A stretch of 64,000 nt of DNA from Dermacentor variabilis (lineage: Eukaryota; Arthropoda; Arachnida; Ixodida; Ixodidae). How positions within the stretch are numbered: the first letter of the stretch is position 1; every line of letters starts with the position of its first letter. The translations under genes and the position numbers were made by a program. This document shows, piece after piece, positions 34,455-47,215 of the stretch. Location: assembly GCF_050947875.1 (NCBI RefSeq), contig NC_134572.1, positions 127,217,605 through 127,281,604 of the forward strand, read 5' to 3'. The notes beneath the pieces were generated by a model. The model was not told the DNA's origin, ran no database searches, and saw only the letters and a list, made by a program, of their open reading frames with translations.

Positions 34455-37400
34455 TGCAATCATTAATTCATTAATACTACAAATCAGGGTCGCACACCGA
34501 AGCAGGATTGCCATAATAAATGCACTTATTTATCATACTCCATATCAGGTGCACAAAAAGAAAACAAATTATTCAAAAACTAACAGACATAAGCCAGATA
34601 TTTAATAAATGCACGTTGTTGGTGTTAAAACACCCTGGCACAGTGCCTGAAAGGTATCTACATTTGCTAGGTTTATCTCAAAATTTCACGGTGTGAGTCA
34701 ACAAAAATATGACAGGCGGTGTATCGCCTCTATCTCGAGTTGAAATGACTAGGTTGACCTCCATTAGAAACCGGACTAGTGTTGATACGGCAGAATTGGT
34801 CGAAAGGAAGATAGGGAACAGACTGGACAAATGATCAGTATCAGATTGCTGAACCCCGGGCGTACTGCAACTACTACCTTGTGCAGGAGCCATCATCGTT
34901 GTCGCACCTTGTAGCTACTCGGTTGGTTTAAGAAAATAAATCCGTTAAATATATCTATGCGACAACACTGTACCTGAAAATATTCTGGACCAATATGCGC
35001 CTTCCATCTGTGTGCGCACCAAGTATCAGCCATGTGACCTTATGAAAATTTCATCGCCCCTCCTGCTCTGTTGGCGCACATGACGAGCCCACATTACACA
35101 TTTGTTAGTTTTTCATCCTTAACTTTACTTTTATTGCAATCTTAGTTCTATTGACACACCCGGCGAATTTTCACAGTCCCTATCGCCGTGATGTCCAGTC
35201 TGAGGCACAAGGGGGATGAGCACTAATCGCGCTCCGCGTCCCGTATCACGTGGGAGCGAGTGCATGCGGGCGAGAGTCCATCGAAAAGTATGCTGGCTCG
35301 ATGCGCGCCGTCTTCCCCTAAACCCAATGTTAGATGTTACGCAGTCATGCATGCATTAAGAAGAGGAGAGCGTGCAGAATCTCCATGCTCAGGCTATGCC
35401 CCGATTCTTCGAAATACCGTGCAGCGGATAGAGAGTGTGGGGGCGAGCCAAGATGGCTGGCGGCTTTATGGGCATTGTCTTTCAGTACACCTCTTGCTGG
35501 AGATTGCGCAACGAGAAGGTTCGCGCGCGCGCTCAATCGTGAGCAAGCGCGAAGCGTTTGCTTCCCGCCCAGGTCCATACGCTCATCACTGCTGCAGCAT
35601 TTTAACGGTGATCGATCACGATCGTCCAGTTAGATAATGTTGTGTTAGACTGCGCTGGCGTGACACCATATTTACTGAAAATTCTTGTCATGAAAACTAC
35701 AAACCTTACTTCATGTAGTTTTCCCTACTTGCTATCGCTAACAATGTTTTTCCTTCACAACGAAACGGGGTCTTATTTAAGCGTAAGCTGTAAGGGGCTC
35801 CTTGCAATGGCCGCTTCAGCTGACGATGTTATCTGCCGCTGTGCATTGCACTACTTTATGCTTTAGAATGACGATGTTTTAGCGGAAGGCAAAACAGTCG
35901 ACCCTTGCAAGTTTGCGCAAAGGTCGGTAGTGTATGCGAACCCTCGCTCCGGCACACTCTCACCATTAACTCTTTCGCTGTTCGCACTCACTCACGTTCA
36001 CATTCATCCATTTGAAACGTGTATCTGTGAGCGTGGGTAACTGTACTGATGAGTTAGTGCGCCGACAATAGGTAACACAATTTAAGTGCTCATATGGAAA
36101 GCTTTTCGAGTGACTTAGTAACAGTCCATGGGAAGGTTAATCCTGTGAGGCAATAATTGCAATATCAATGAAATTCGATCCACAGATCTATTAAGTTTGC
36201 TTTTTAAATGTGCCCGTCGGAGATTTTGCAAACGCGGGCGTGCTTTATGTATCGTCAGGCTTTATTTCTGCACCGAGAACGTCAGCGGTAATACTTCGGT
36301 TGAAAGCGTATTCGTAAATTTACGTAATCGGGAAGACAATGATTTCTTTGGCAGAATTATGAATTCTGTTGTGTTATAAATATAAATAAAGCCACTGATC
36401 GCACTTGCCAATTCCTTTGAATAATTATGTTTCGCGTATCCCTACCTGCCTTGCAATGTCTCCTGTTTTCCGGCTGTAACATGTGTGTCAAGGATCTATG
36501 CGCTTAACATTGTGCTGCGCACGATACATCCCAGTAGGGAGGGCACAAAGAGCGAAGCTCTGTGCAGAAATGTGTAAACTGCTCCGAATAGCACAGGATT
36601 GGGGGAGTTGCATACGTGACTACAAGAGAGGAATGCACGATTTCGACGTTTTTCTTGAAAGACTAGCAGACATGGTAGGCAGCGTTTCTGAAACAGGGTG
36701 TGCACCACCGTCAATGTGCGGGCATCCCACCTTTTAAAAAATATATACAAAGGAATGAAAGCAGGTCAGCGCGTTGTCTACTGTTCCACCAAGGTGAAGC
36801 GATGATTCACACTTTTGTCAGTTCCGCGTGTACTGCCTATGGTGTGGAAAGGATGTAAACCATGGATCAATGTCTTTCAGTGCATATAAGTGAATTACAG
36901 TATGCCAGCAGGCTTCCGCAATCCTCGTAGCACACTTTCAAGTGTGCGCTGGAGATGCCACGGCCATTGGAGATGGCGGTGACACGTTTTGAGAGAACAA
37001 AATAGTTTTATGAGCAACATATATAAGATATCACGATGAGGTATTTAATTTCATGATGGCTTCAGAAGTCGCATATCTGTCTTCGCGCCAACCTCTGTAC
37101 TCAATATGGAAATCAAGATAGACGGAAACAAATATGATTGTTCATTCATTCAGTGTAGCGGCCTATATGACATTAATCGTATTTCTAAAAAAGACTATGC
37201 ATGGCTGTCAACTATGGAAGAGTGCACATCATAAATGCTTCATCTGCGTACTGAAGTTAAGCCGGGCACTTCTACGAGCAAAGCCATGAATAAAAGCCAT
37301 CCCAGCCGTTGCCATATTTGTATCCACTTTTCACGCGAATCAGTACCACTCGATGCATAAAGGGAGAGTACGTGTCACTGCTCGGTATTTCTCCAGTCAC

Positions 37401-37984
37401 GCACAATGGAAGGCTATACGCGCTTACAGGACTCGATTACACCCGCTTAGCAGATGTGGCAAGGATTCAAGCAGGCCACCTGCCTCATCCAGCCCAATGC
37501 AAATCATCCGAATTCATCATTGACTACAAGACTCATGACCACCCATATTGCTTATTCAACTGTAGTTAAAGGCTCGTGAGGCACAAGTTTTGCTTCGAAA
37601 TTAAGAGGCAGACCTTGACTGTTTAATTTCTTGATTCTGCCCCAAATTGCACGAGAGACGAGTCGCGAGCGTCGGCCTAGATGTATCGTTTCTGGTTGAC
37701 AACAGACGCAGATCGTTTTTCTGACTGGATATCGAACCCTTGTGAAGTCACCACAAACGAGCGTGCGAAGTCGTTTATTCTTTTTGGAGTAAACTACTGT
37801 GAACCATGCTGCGAGTTAACTACCTGCACTGTCCCGCGACAAAATTCAAGTTAGCAGTATTGCCCGAAAGGCGAAGCATTGACATTCATGGCGAGGTTTA
37901 CCGTTGCTATCTCTGCCGCAATCTCTGCTGTCAACGCACAACGATGCGGTCGGCAGAGCCACCGACGGTAGATTAGCGCTTTCA

Positions 37985-38210
37985 CAAAAATAAAGTATCA
38001 CTTAACACAGATACGAATACGTCCGTTATATAGGCATAACTGCCGGAGAATGTAACCAAATGAAGAGCGCGAATATGCTCAACACTTGGCGAATAGATAT
38101 AGCTATGTTTTAATAACACAGATACGAACAGGTCCGTTATATAGCCATAACTGCCGGAGAATGTAACTAAATGAAGAGCGCGAATATGCTGAACGCTTGG
38201 CGCATGGATA
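37985..38210 (-). repeat. 108-bp tandem dimer (inverted copy)
   Basis: Mirror of 13470-13680. The frame across it (37982-38245) translates as two similar 36-residue blocks because the unit length is a multiple of three; this is not evidence of a gene. Confidence 0.85.
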
Positions 38211-38804
38211 TAGGACGGTGTCAATGGAGCCAGGCTTATTGCCACTGCTAATATGGATATTCTTAAAGGCCTCCATAGATGCTCTGGATTTTCCGCAATT
38301 CTATTCCCCCTTTTTGTATACCTCTTCAGACAGTTGCAACCTTTTCAATTTTTCTGTGCATTTTTTGTGCTTTACTCATATTCTTTAAACTGCGGTCTGT
38401 AGAGATAGTGAATATGTGCCTCAATTTGAGGTCAATTTTCATAATTATTGATAATCACCTAAGCACATTGTAGCGGCTCGAGGAGGCGTCTAGGACATAA
38501 ATTCACCAGGCACGTTGATGAATGCGTCCGGTAGTAGAAATGAACGAAAAAGGTTGATTTGACGTCTTTAACGCTGCCTCCAGATACCACAGCCATTAAC
38601 CGTCTCAGCTCATACCAGCAAATGAATGCACACCTCGCACTGCGCCAAAGGTCTCCACTTTTAAAACAGTCGTGTTCCCTAGGAGAATAGAATAGGAAAT
38701 CTTATTACTGTATCTCGGGCCAATCCCAAATGCCAAATCGGTCGCAAAAATTGGCTGGGACTTAGCTAAGGTTAAGCCTGAATATCTCGCAGCGAAAATG
38801 TTCG

Positions 38805-39008
38805 GTGATGCTTATGGTTTAGCTTATGGTTATGCTTTATGATTTAGCCTATGGTTATGCTTACGGTTTAGGTGGTGGTTATGCTTTATGATTTAGCCTA
38901 TGGATATCCTTTCGGTTTACCTTATGGATATGCTCATGGTTTAACTCATGGATATGGTTAGGATTTAGCTCATGGTTATGCTTTATCACATGGTTATTCT
39001 TTATCACA
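38805..39008 (-). repeat. 24-25-bp minisatellite (inverted copy)
   Basis: This is the complement of the array at 12684-12872, seen here as GGTTATGCTTTATGATTTAG-type units. Unit order and length differ slightly from the left arm, as expected for an unstable tandem array. Confidence 0.85.
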
Positions 39009-39170
39009 CATCACATGGGAAGACAAAGGGATTTTTCACAAAGTGCGTCGTGAAGGTTCTGGTCGCACTTGCACTTTCACAATGTTTCAACACGTAGTCT
39101 GCGTAACGGCGAGCCTTTACCTCTTCTTCCGCCGCTGTGCCGTAACTCTGATGGCTGCTGGCACTGGCGG

Positions 39171-39566
39171 CTAGAAGCCGCTTTTTAGCATCTTCTGGTC
39201 GTCATTTACTGAGACGCTCCTCTTGTTGCTGGGGTCTTTCACAAGATCATTTGACTCTGGCGTTTTCATTCTTCCTTCACAACTGCTCACAATTCCCGAA
39301 CTTTCATCATCTTGGCTACTCTCAGCTGACACGGTCGAACGTCGCTGTGTAGCTTCCTTTTCCCGCCGTTTAGCGAGACGTGCCCCTGGTAATTCTGGCG
39401 TTTCAGACTCAGCTTTGCTGAGTCGTTTAGCGAGAGGTTCTTCTCGTTGTTCGGTTTCCTCGGACTTGCGTTGAGCTTTCAGCCCCCTTTCATTTCTTCG
39501 CTCCTTTTCAGACAACTCCCGTGGTAGCACTTCTGTATCGGTAGTATCACTCTCTTCTCCTTCCAT
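39171..39566 (-). pseudogene. Lys/Arg/Glu-rich ORF (inverted copy)
   Basis: The minus-strand frame of 131 residues has its ATG at 39564-39566. It reads ESDTTDTEVLPRELSEKERR, then EERLAKRL-type repeats (EEPLAKRLSKAESETPELPG). The end matches copy 1 (KMLKSGF), so all three copies share the same frame change and downstream stop. They therefore descend from one already broken gene. Confidence 0.55.
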
Positions 39567-39598
39567 GTTCAGTGCGCATGTCTATTCTCTGGCAAGCG

Positions 39599-39753
39599 GT
39601 TATATAGTCGGCCTCCGCGATAAACACGCGCTAGCGACAAACGTCAAACGATGACGCATTGCGCGCATCAGTGGCCACCTGCGCTGCGCGTGACGTCACG
39701 CACGGCAGTGGCGAAAGGTCTGGCGGCGGCCACCTGCGCCGTCCGTGACGTCA
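39599..39753 (-). promoter_or_regulatory. CRE-type promoter (inverted copy)
   Basis: TGACGTCA palindromes lie at 39691-39698 and 39746-39753, with a TATA-like TTATATAG (complement CTATATAA) at 39599-39606, upstream of the minus-strand ATG at 39566. Confidence 0.6.
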
Positions 39754-39894
39754 TTCGCGCTCCGATATACGCCGGCTCGCGAGGAGCGCGGTGTTGACGA
39801 ACGGAGTGAAGCTTTTCCCTTCAATATCCTTCCCATGATGTCGCACCTATCCACCGGACTCGACCTATAATGTTGCACCTCCGCTCCACCAAGT

Positions 39895-42480
39895 TACCAC
39901 CGAGTTACCACTCTGGCATGGTATCCGGTTAAACAACGCTGTTTTTCCATAAGATGTGATTGAATGGGCCCTACTACGTGCCTCTCGCCAATGAGCTGAG
40001 TGAGGGTTGGCGCTCGACAAGTAGTTAATGCAAAAAGGCTAGTCTTTTGCTTTCACTATTTCATTATGATATTCTAGAAAGACGTACGAGCGCTTAATTT
40101 AGAACTCCATGTAGGCAGGCCAAAATACTTTTCTTTCGACAAGAATGGTGCCTTTGGTGGCTACAGGCGCGATATTATTTGTCATTAGGACTCAGTGGTA
40201 CGCGCTGTATCAACAGTGGAAAATATTCGGAGTACAGCGGGTACTCAAACCTGAGAAAGAGCACACTATCGTATCGTTAACCCTCAGGTTTGACAGCTTG
40301 GAGGCAATGTCGCCACGGAGGTTGACCACTCAGGTGCTCTGGGGCTACTCCTACCTCTCACACACTCACCTCCCATCCACTACTGAACTCACCGCGCAGA
40401 AGATCACCTACTGGCAAACGACGGTGGCAAACAAGTCTTGCAAACGAGTAGCTTTGTCTATTTGGCCACACATCAGCACGTAGATTTAGGAATCTACCGC
40501 TATAAACCTTTTCGTCACTTTGTTTTTCCCCCATCCTTTACTTTATTGTGCTCTTTCCGAGTAGCTTCCAAAATGATTAACAGTTTACAAGAAATGTTGC
40601 GTTGTCTGCGTGCAGTATTGATTTGAAAACGGCGAAGAACGGGAGGAGAGAGCTAGGACGTCATTCGCCGAAGAGAACCCTGTGCTCTATGCGTGTACAA
40701 TATTGATTAAAGGGATAGAAAATTTGGGTGTCAAACAGAAAGCAAACCTCCAGCTTTGCGTTGCCGATTTAGCAAGAGGACAGCATTTCCGAAGTGCTTT
40801 CTTCGAAACGATATGTTGATTCTTACACAGCGCTCGGGATTATTAGTTCAACGCGTAAAAGAGAACAAATTCTCATATATCCTCACAAAATGATAGTGTG
40901 CAATATCACTTTCATTGCTTATAGGTTGCCGTACTCAGTCATTATTTCTATTGGACATTTATAAATTTTTAACGCGCACAGATTTGGCTTGTCCGGTAAC
41001 CGAACTGTCACATTTCTTGTTATTTCTTCACAGATGTGCACGATAACTGTTCAGGAGGAACTAGAGGCATGGGTCTATCTGCGCAGTAATAAAGTAAGTT
41101 CCGGCCTATAAAAGAAAACAGCCGGTTAGAGTAACATACCTGCACATTCATGAATATGTCACAATCGTGCGTAAACAAATATATTATTGTTTACCGACAC
41201 AGGCAGCTTTTAATTATCGCTTTTCTCGGCGGAAGCATCAGATGGGCGTTTCGGATGCATAGATGTACCCGTGTATCTATTAGTCTACTTTAAATGTGAT
41301 CCCTAAACTAACCTCTCTTTTTATATTCCAATGTTGTCCTTGATTCCTCTTCAAGTAAAACCGTGGCAAATCGCAAGGTAAATGAAACAGAGAGGAACAA
41401 AAGAATCCTCAAAATTACAAAGCGAAAAGAAAAAAATGTGGCTACTAGCTTTTTCTTCTGTTTGCCTTGCTCTTCCCTCTGTTTTCTTGTTTCTTTACTA
41501 CTGTTCAACCTCACCTCTTAGACTGAGTAGTAGTGGCGGCTCATTTTTGACGCCGTGTAGACTTTTCTTCCTTATTTAGTTACACTCTGATGGCAACGCA
41601 ACCCAATGTTGTATTCATACGGTTTGCTAGCATGTACCTGTAAAATAGTACAGGTGCATTTACAGCAGCTTATTGAAAGCAAACAGAACTGACACTGAAA
41701 GATTGGGTTTCCACATAAACTCGGAAGAGCATAAGGAATCTTTGGCTCACTTCACTGCTCGGTAAGCAAAAACACGTATGTGCTCCTCTGTACACTGCAT
41801 GTACACCACGAACACATGCTGAATGTGCGAGTTCAGAATGAGTGTTCAGCACTGATTCACCATGGTGGTGGCATAGAGTAACGTGCTAGATGGAGATGCC
41901 GATTTCATGTGTTTAGTGTGAGCTAAGTATTTCTCCTTGCGAATTTCGAGGAAACTTCTTGCGAGAGCGGTTGAGAAAACCAACGAGCTACTCTGAAAGG
42001 CAAAATATTGAGACAGAAGGTGGAAAAAATTTGCAAAAAAATTTAAATATAAGTTCGCAGTGACAGCTCGTTGCGGCTCGTGCGAAAGAACAAGCTATTG
42101 GAAGCGATTGGGAATTACGGCGCTTTACTACATGTATTCGCAACTTAAGTCTATGAGCTATGGGTTACATATTTTTATTTATTTTTATTTAAATATACTT
42201 CAGAGACATTGTGGCATTCAATAAAGCGGGCAGTACATAGAAAATACATAGAATATATCACATGGCATCCATGAAACGGTAGCAGTGCAAATGATGCAAC
42301 CGTAACTACAACCGAGGTGAAAAAGCATTACTTAGTTATGCGTTCACTATTGAAAAACATAATGTAATAACAAGGAATGAATCACGCAGAGTATTTTCAA
42401 TCGAGTCGTGTAATCAACAAGAGGAGAGTGTTAAACAAAAAGACCAGAGTGTTAAACAGCATTAACTGCAATAAGTTAAC
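39895..42480 (-). repeat. Diverged inverted paralogue of 8400-10940
   Basis: Read on the minus strand this region resembles 8400-10940 and 21600-23950, with many indels. Recognisable blocks are 40145-40490 (like 28168-28380), 41000-41580 and 42360-42450 (like the LINE 3' region near 22005). It is more diverged than either palindrome arm and starts exactly where arm homology stops. It may be a third, older unit or a stretch outside the conversion tract. No gene is visible. Confidence 0.7.
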
Positions 42481-44001
42481 TTTTTAAATCACTAAACTAA
42501 TAAGACTAATTTTACTGTGATAGGTAACACTATAGTTTTGCTAAGAGAAATATGTGGTAAGACCAGTAATCGAAGAATTAACTGCAATAGGATAAAATGC
42601 TGCAAATAATAAAGCAATGGGAAGTAACACGAAGCGAATAACAACAACAAGGCATCAGAAACCAGAGTATCCTGTATTGTAGACCACAGTTCATTACCAA
42701 TGATGACAGTGTTTTGTTGGATAATTGTATGAATGAATAAATAAACTAGTACTTCAGATATATTTCACCTAATATAATAACCTTCGGTTTATCTAAGTGT
42801 TTATATCAATTTTGAATAAATGAAGGTTATGTTTCAAAGCCTGATATATAAAGTCGATACGAAAACGTGGCATTAACAACGCTCCCTTGTTACGAGTATT
42901 GATATCAGAACTGTTGCGCCGCAGAAATGCAGTAATAATGTGTTTGAATGCAGAAGAACAGGTGTATGATAAACGCTGGATTCTGAACTGATACATATCA
43001 TAGATTTTATTTATCACAGGAGTGCCAAAGTATATGGAGGTAGGAGATAAATTACCAATGTCTACAATGTGAAGGACTGCTTTCATGTGAAGAAGCAGTA
43101 TTCTGAATATATAGCTCTCGCTTGCATTAAGCCATACCAAAATACATTATAGTTTACGTATGAGGGAAATGCCATGTCACATACTCCAATCTTTATTTGC
43201 GTTGGAAGAATCACACGAAGACGTGATAACCCACTCCCGTATTTAAAGAAAGTTCCTGATATAATTTCTTACTTCAAGAGAACATACTAAACTATCCGCC
43301 TTGCCTTTACCGCTTGCTGCAGTTTGTGCTGCTCTCTGCACTGCAGTCTGCTGAGCCCGATGTTGCCTGGTCGCCGCCGCGCAAATATTTTTACGGTTAG
43401 ATTGTTCATCAGTGGTTCAAAGCGCAATAACATACACCAATGAGTGTCCACACGCATCCAGACTACGTAGGGCACATGTCACATCTCTTGACCACGGCAC
43501 GATACGATGGCGTTCATTATGCTGACGATAAAGATTATATACTGTCGTGCCCTTTGAAACAGGGCGGTAACGATAGGTATCCTAGCCTACCTAGGTTAAC
43601 AAGGTCCAGCTACAGTCAACATGCAACATGTAGCTGCTACAGCTTGGGGCAGACAGTGGAATAGAACGCAACTGGAATGCAAAGTTGGCACGTATCGACG
43701 GTGCGCTGCGCGATTGTCACATCGTGTGACAAGTGCCACGATGTGATGTTAATGACGATGATGAGTTATTGACATCCTCTTTCAGACTGGCGGCGACACA
43801 GACATGTAGCCTGTGTGATTTAACCAGGTATTCTATTCAAGTTTTTGATTCAACAATTTTCTATTAATTTATTTAATGTTCTTTGCGTTCCTTTTCCTTG
43901 CGCACCATGTTGCAGTAGCTACCAATGCGACTGTGACATGCTGTGCCGCCTAGTGCAACAATATACGACAGCCATGCCAAGTGTACAGGTGTCGACGGTA
44001 C
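42481..44001. other. Single-copy spacer between inverted and direct repeats
   Basis: Apart from the LINE fragment at 42790-43160, no gene is visible. 43161-44001 includes a 9-bp hairpin CACATCGTG/CACGATGTG at about 43720-43746 and AT-rich sequence at 43840-43880. The last few hundred bases may be the upstream part of unit A, whose counterpart in copy 1 lies before the window. Confidence 0.5.
42790..43160 (-). pseudogene. Non-LTR reverse transcriptase C-terminal fragment
   Basis: The minus-strand frame 42793-43140 (115 aa) reads VWLNASESYIFRILLLHMKA, then a YDMYQFRIQRL segment and NTRNKGALLMPRFRIDF. This matches the RT thumb and C-terminus of CR1/L2/Daphne-like LINEs (usual form: VWG......LQKKA, then TRN...L.P..RT). 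It is uninterrupted over its length but lacks all catalytic motifs. It is not part of the repeated units and occurs once in the window. Confidence 0.7.
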
Positions 44002-44814
44002 GCGGCGCGCATCTCAGATCACGTGTCTCCGCCCGCGCTGGGATGTGTGTATAGGGCCTATTAACGCTGCGATCTAGCAATTGCTGGCGCTGCCCCGACG
44101 TAGAATAGACGACTTGCACGCAGCAGACCGGGACTTGATCCCTCCCAGAAGTGGGCATCCTTTCTTTCCCCATTCAGGGCGACCACTGCGGAGGACATCG
44201 GTGGTGGTAACGCCGGCGGTCAACATGGCCAACCGCAGCGGCTACTGCAATGAGTCCATTACAGCTTGGTCTGTACAGCGTCCCCGTTTCGCTCTGAAGG
44301 CGAAACATTCATAGCGATAGCAAAGTATAGCGAACTACACGACGGAAGGTTTGTAGTGCGCTTCACAATTATTAACAGTAAACATGGTGTCACGCGCGCA
44401 CAGGCTAACGCGAACAGATATAACTAGATGAGCGCGATCAATCGCGGTTAAAATGCTGCCACAACGACGGGCGTAGATACGGGTGCGGGAAGCAAACGCT
44501 TCAGCTAGTTGTCGCTTCTGCGCGTCTCCGAACCTTGAGATTACGCAACTTCCTATAGGTGGTGCACACCAGTGCAACATTTATGAAGCCGACAGCCATC
44601 TCGCCACGTCCCTGCAATCTCTATCTGCTACATGGTATTTCCAAGATACGGCGTTTAGCGTGAGCATGGAAAAATTGCATTCTCCCCTCTCCTTAACGTG
44701 TCTCCACCATGCTCACAATCTCCACTAAGTTCCAAGCACTGGCCCTGCTTCGAACGCTGCGTACTGCGAACACGAGCAAGTGGTAGCCACCGAACGCATA
44801 CGATCTTAGTACAA

Positions 44815-45050
44815 AATATTATGGGGTTTTAGGTGCGAAAACCACGATCTCATTGTGAGGCACGCCGCAGTGGAGGACTCCGGAATAATTTGGGCCACCA
44901 GGAGTTCTTTAACGTGCACCTAAATCTAAGCGCGTGGGTGCTTTTGCATTTTGCCCCCGTCGAAATCCGGCTGCCATGGTCGAGATTGGACCCCGCGATC
45001 TTGTGCTTAGCAGCCCAACACCATAGCCACTACGCAACCATGGCCGGTAA
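44815..45050 (-). mobile_element. Tick tRNA-derived SINE (Ruka type), near full length
   Basis: On the minus strand it starts with a tRNA-like head containing a degenerate A box (near 45030) and B box (near 44990, GGGTCCAATC), followed by a body ending in CCCCATAATATT. This is the same family as 47979-48191 but more diverged, so older. It predates the direct duplication because copy 1 retains a truncated version at 812-926. It encodes no protein and would depend on LINE machinery. Confidence 0.85.
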
Positions 45051-45055
45051 AACAT

Positions 45056-46084
45056 AACATGTATCGGCGAACGAAAGAGAAAGGCGAACTCCAACTCCAA
45101 CTAAGCGTTGCTTTATGCCTCGCACGAGAACTGACCAGCTTACAAAAGAGTTTTTAGCCTCCCTTTATAAGTGAAGGATATGCCTGCATAGCTTCTTAAA
45201 TGACAACAGACATTGCTATGCAATTTACTGCAACACGAACCGCAGTGCACACTTACTCCAAAAGCAGGTAGGAGTGTAGCAACGCCGCGCACCTTTTGGA
45301 GTGGCCTGCAACATTTGCCTTCAACTTCCGTCATGCTTGAGAGGCATTCTCTCACATGCGGCTAGCCGAGCTGACACGCTAGCGCCACACCGCGATTCGA
45401 TGCCACAACCAAGGAACTTTACCGCGCCATTAAGCGAAAGGGCCACGGGGGTAGCCATGTCCTTGTTTATTTGAAGATCTTCAAATGCTTTCGAATGTGC
45501 ATCAAAAAAGAAAATCAACCACGAGTAAGAAAACCTACCGAGAGCGCTGACGTTTGTATCACGTGTTCGGCTGCCACAACAGATTCATTCGCGTTGCGGC
45601 ATGCTCCCTCCTATTATTTGCTTCATCTCCATGTGTGGGAGTTGGAGTCTCCTAGCGCCACTTTAAGAGGCAGTGATGCGAAATTTCTTAAGGCATGCCA
45701 CGCAGCCATGGGGCATTTATGGCCCTTCCATGATGGTCCAGCTCAAGCTGCAATGCAACGTTATTGCACCGATTGTTCCTGAATGTGCTAATCGCGAAGG
45801 CCTCAATTAGTCGTATCACACATTTTTGTGGACTGTTGCGAATGATAAGAGCCTATAAACCATCTGCACTGCATCTGTCCACGCTAGAATCACCAGCGCC
45901 TTCTACACCACGTCATGTCAGAAAACCCGTAACCGATACAATTCTGGCAGACTGAGGTACTTAGATCATGGCCGAGTCAAAGAGAAGCCAAGGATGTGCA
46001 ATACTGTGAATTCTAAAGCCGACATACTTCAGTAAGCAACTGTTACTTCGACGTGAATCTTCTCGCTAAGTTGGTAACTTCAGC
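45056..46084. other. Unit A flank without genes (copy 2)
   Basis: 45056-45252 is missing from copy 1 through the same deletion that truncated the SINE. The rest aligns with 927-1790. No gene seen. Confidence 0.55.
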
Positions 46085-46200
46085 TATTGCTCTTTCTTTC
46101 TCCTTTGATTATTTAACATCCTTCACGCTGCACAGGGTAGCCAACCAGATGTCTGGCTTGTTGATCTCCCTGCGTTTGCTTTTCTTCTTCCGCTGTCTCC
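46085..46200 (+). mobile_element. Remnant of a LINE 3' untranslated region (second copy)
   Basis: This is the same remnant as at 1790-1900, inherited through the direct duplication. It is similar to, but more diverged than, the 3' end of the LINE at 48999-50054. Confidence 0.55.
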
Positions 46201-46867
46201 CTATATACTGCTGATTAAAACTGACTCGCACGCTACGTCGATTGCTCGATCTCTTCAACTCGATCGCGTAAACTGCAAATGTTGATACTAATATACGTTT
46301 GTAGACTTCCCTTGAGCTTTAAGAGAACCCTCAGGTACATCTAAAAAACGCTTACAAAACTTTAAAGACGCCTGAAGAAGTACTAAGACGTTGCCATGCA
46401 ATCTTAAGAAGCGCGCAGCTTGCATGAGACAGCACAGAACTGCTGTCTACAGCAGAATCGCGAAGCAGACTGCTTCTATTGGCAAGTATCTGTTGTGTCA
46501 TTTCAGCGAAATACAGAGAGAAGTAAAGGTACTTCACTCTTTAACGGCGACACTTGACAGCTGGTGAGAAAGCTCTAAGGTGAGGAGACCGGTACGCGCG
46601 CTTCTCAGTTATGTTAACAAAACAGTAACTGGCGCGAAGCCATGGCGGTGAGCATTTTTCGCATGCGGTAATCGTCCCTGAGTATCCTTCGCTTTTTGCT
46701 TGTCTGAGTTTAATTATCTCGTTTTGCTTGTGAGCGTGTAGTGCTCATATTTAAGAGTCTGGCTTTTTACACGAGTCGCGTATGTCAAAATTTAGTTGCA
46801 CGATGGGTGTCATGGAAAGGCAAGCGCATTCGATGACGGCAGAAAATTAGGTCGGGTGATCAAATTA

Positions 46868-47215
46868 CGACATTTGCAGGTGCAGGTTGGAATCAGCTTG
46901 CCCGGCCAATGTAGGGGTATTTGAAGATCGCTGCCAGAGGCCTTTGTCCAGCAATACACCGATATGAAAGTAAAATGATGATAATCATGGCGATCACGAC
47001 GATGACGACGGCGACTACGACGACGATGATGATGATGATCATGATGATGATGATGACCCACCAACAGTGCTTGCTTTTTTTCGAATATTAAAAACAAGTG
47101 CCAGCCAGTCGCGAAACGCAAGCCATCGTTAAACTGAAGATGGCCGTAAAACGACAATGCTTTCAAAGCAATGCTTTTAGATATTCGTACCGTGAACTCG
47201 CAACCCACTTAATAA
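46868..47215 (+). mobile_element. Interspersed repeat fragment with expanded GAT/GAC microsatellite
   Basis: This is the second-copy counterpart of 2566-2690. The tail is a compound GAT/GAC/CGA microsatellite (about 46976-47059), followed by roughly 155 bp with no counterpart in copy 1, ending near AATAAAAATC before homology resumes. The minus-strand frame here reads as a run of histidines and arginines only because of the triplet repeat. Confidence 0.5.

Larger units (their letters stand above)
25855..39894 (-). repeat. Right arm of the 28-kb palindrome
   Basis: This is the reverse complement of 11792-25834, position for position (sum of paired coordinates about 51676-51828). The match stops abruptly at 39894: outward of this point the right side jumps to sequence paralogous to the region near 10930, skipping about 850 bp, and becomes clearly more diverged. 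The arm keeps the ancestral empty site (32554-32567) for the insertion found only in the left arm, and about 150 bp around 29166-29326 that the left arm has lost. Confidence 0.93.

Noticed and set aside
37982..38245. Protein with two internal 36-residue repeats
   Set aside because: The repeat is a 108-bp DNA dimer, a multiple of three, so any frame repeats; there is no start context or domain.
46810..47208. His- and Arg-rich 132-residue frame on the minus strand
   Set aside because: The HHHHHDHHHHRRRSRRR run comes from the GAT/GAC microsatellite tail of an interspersed repeat; the frame is absent from copy 1.
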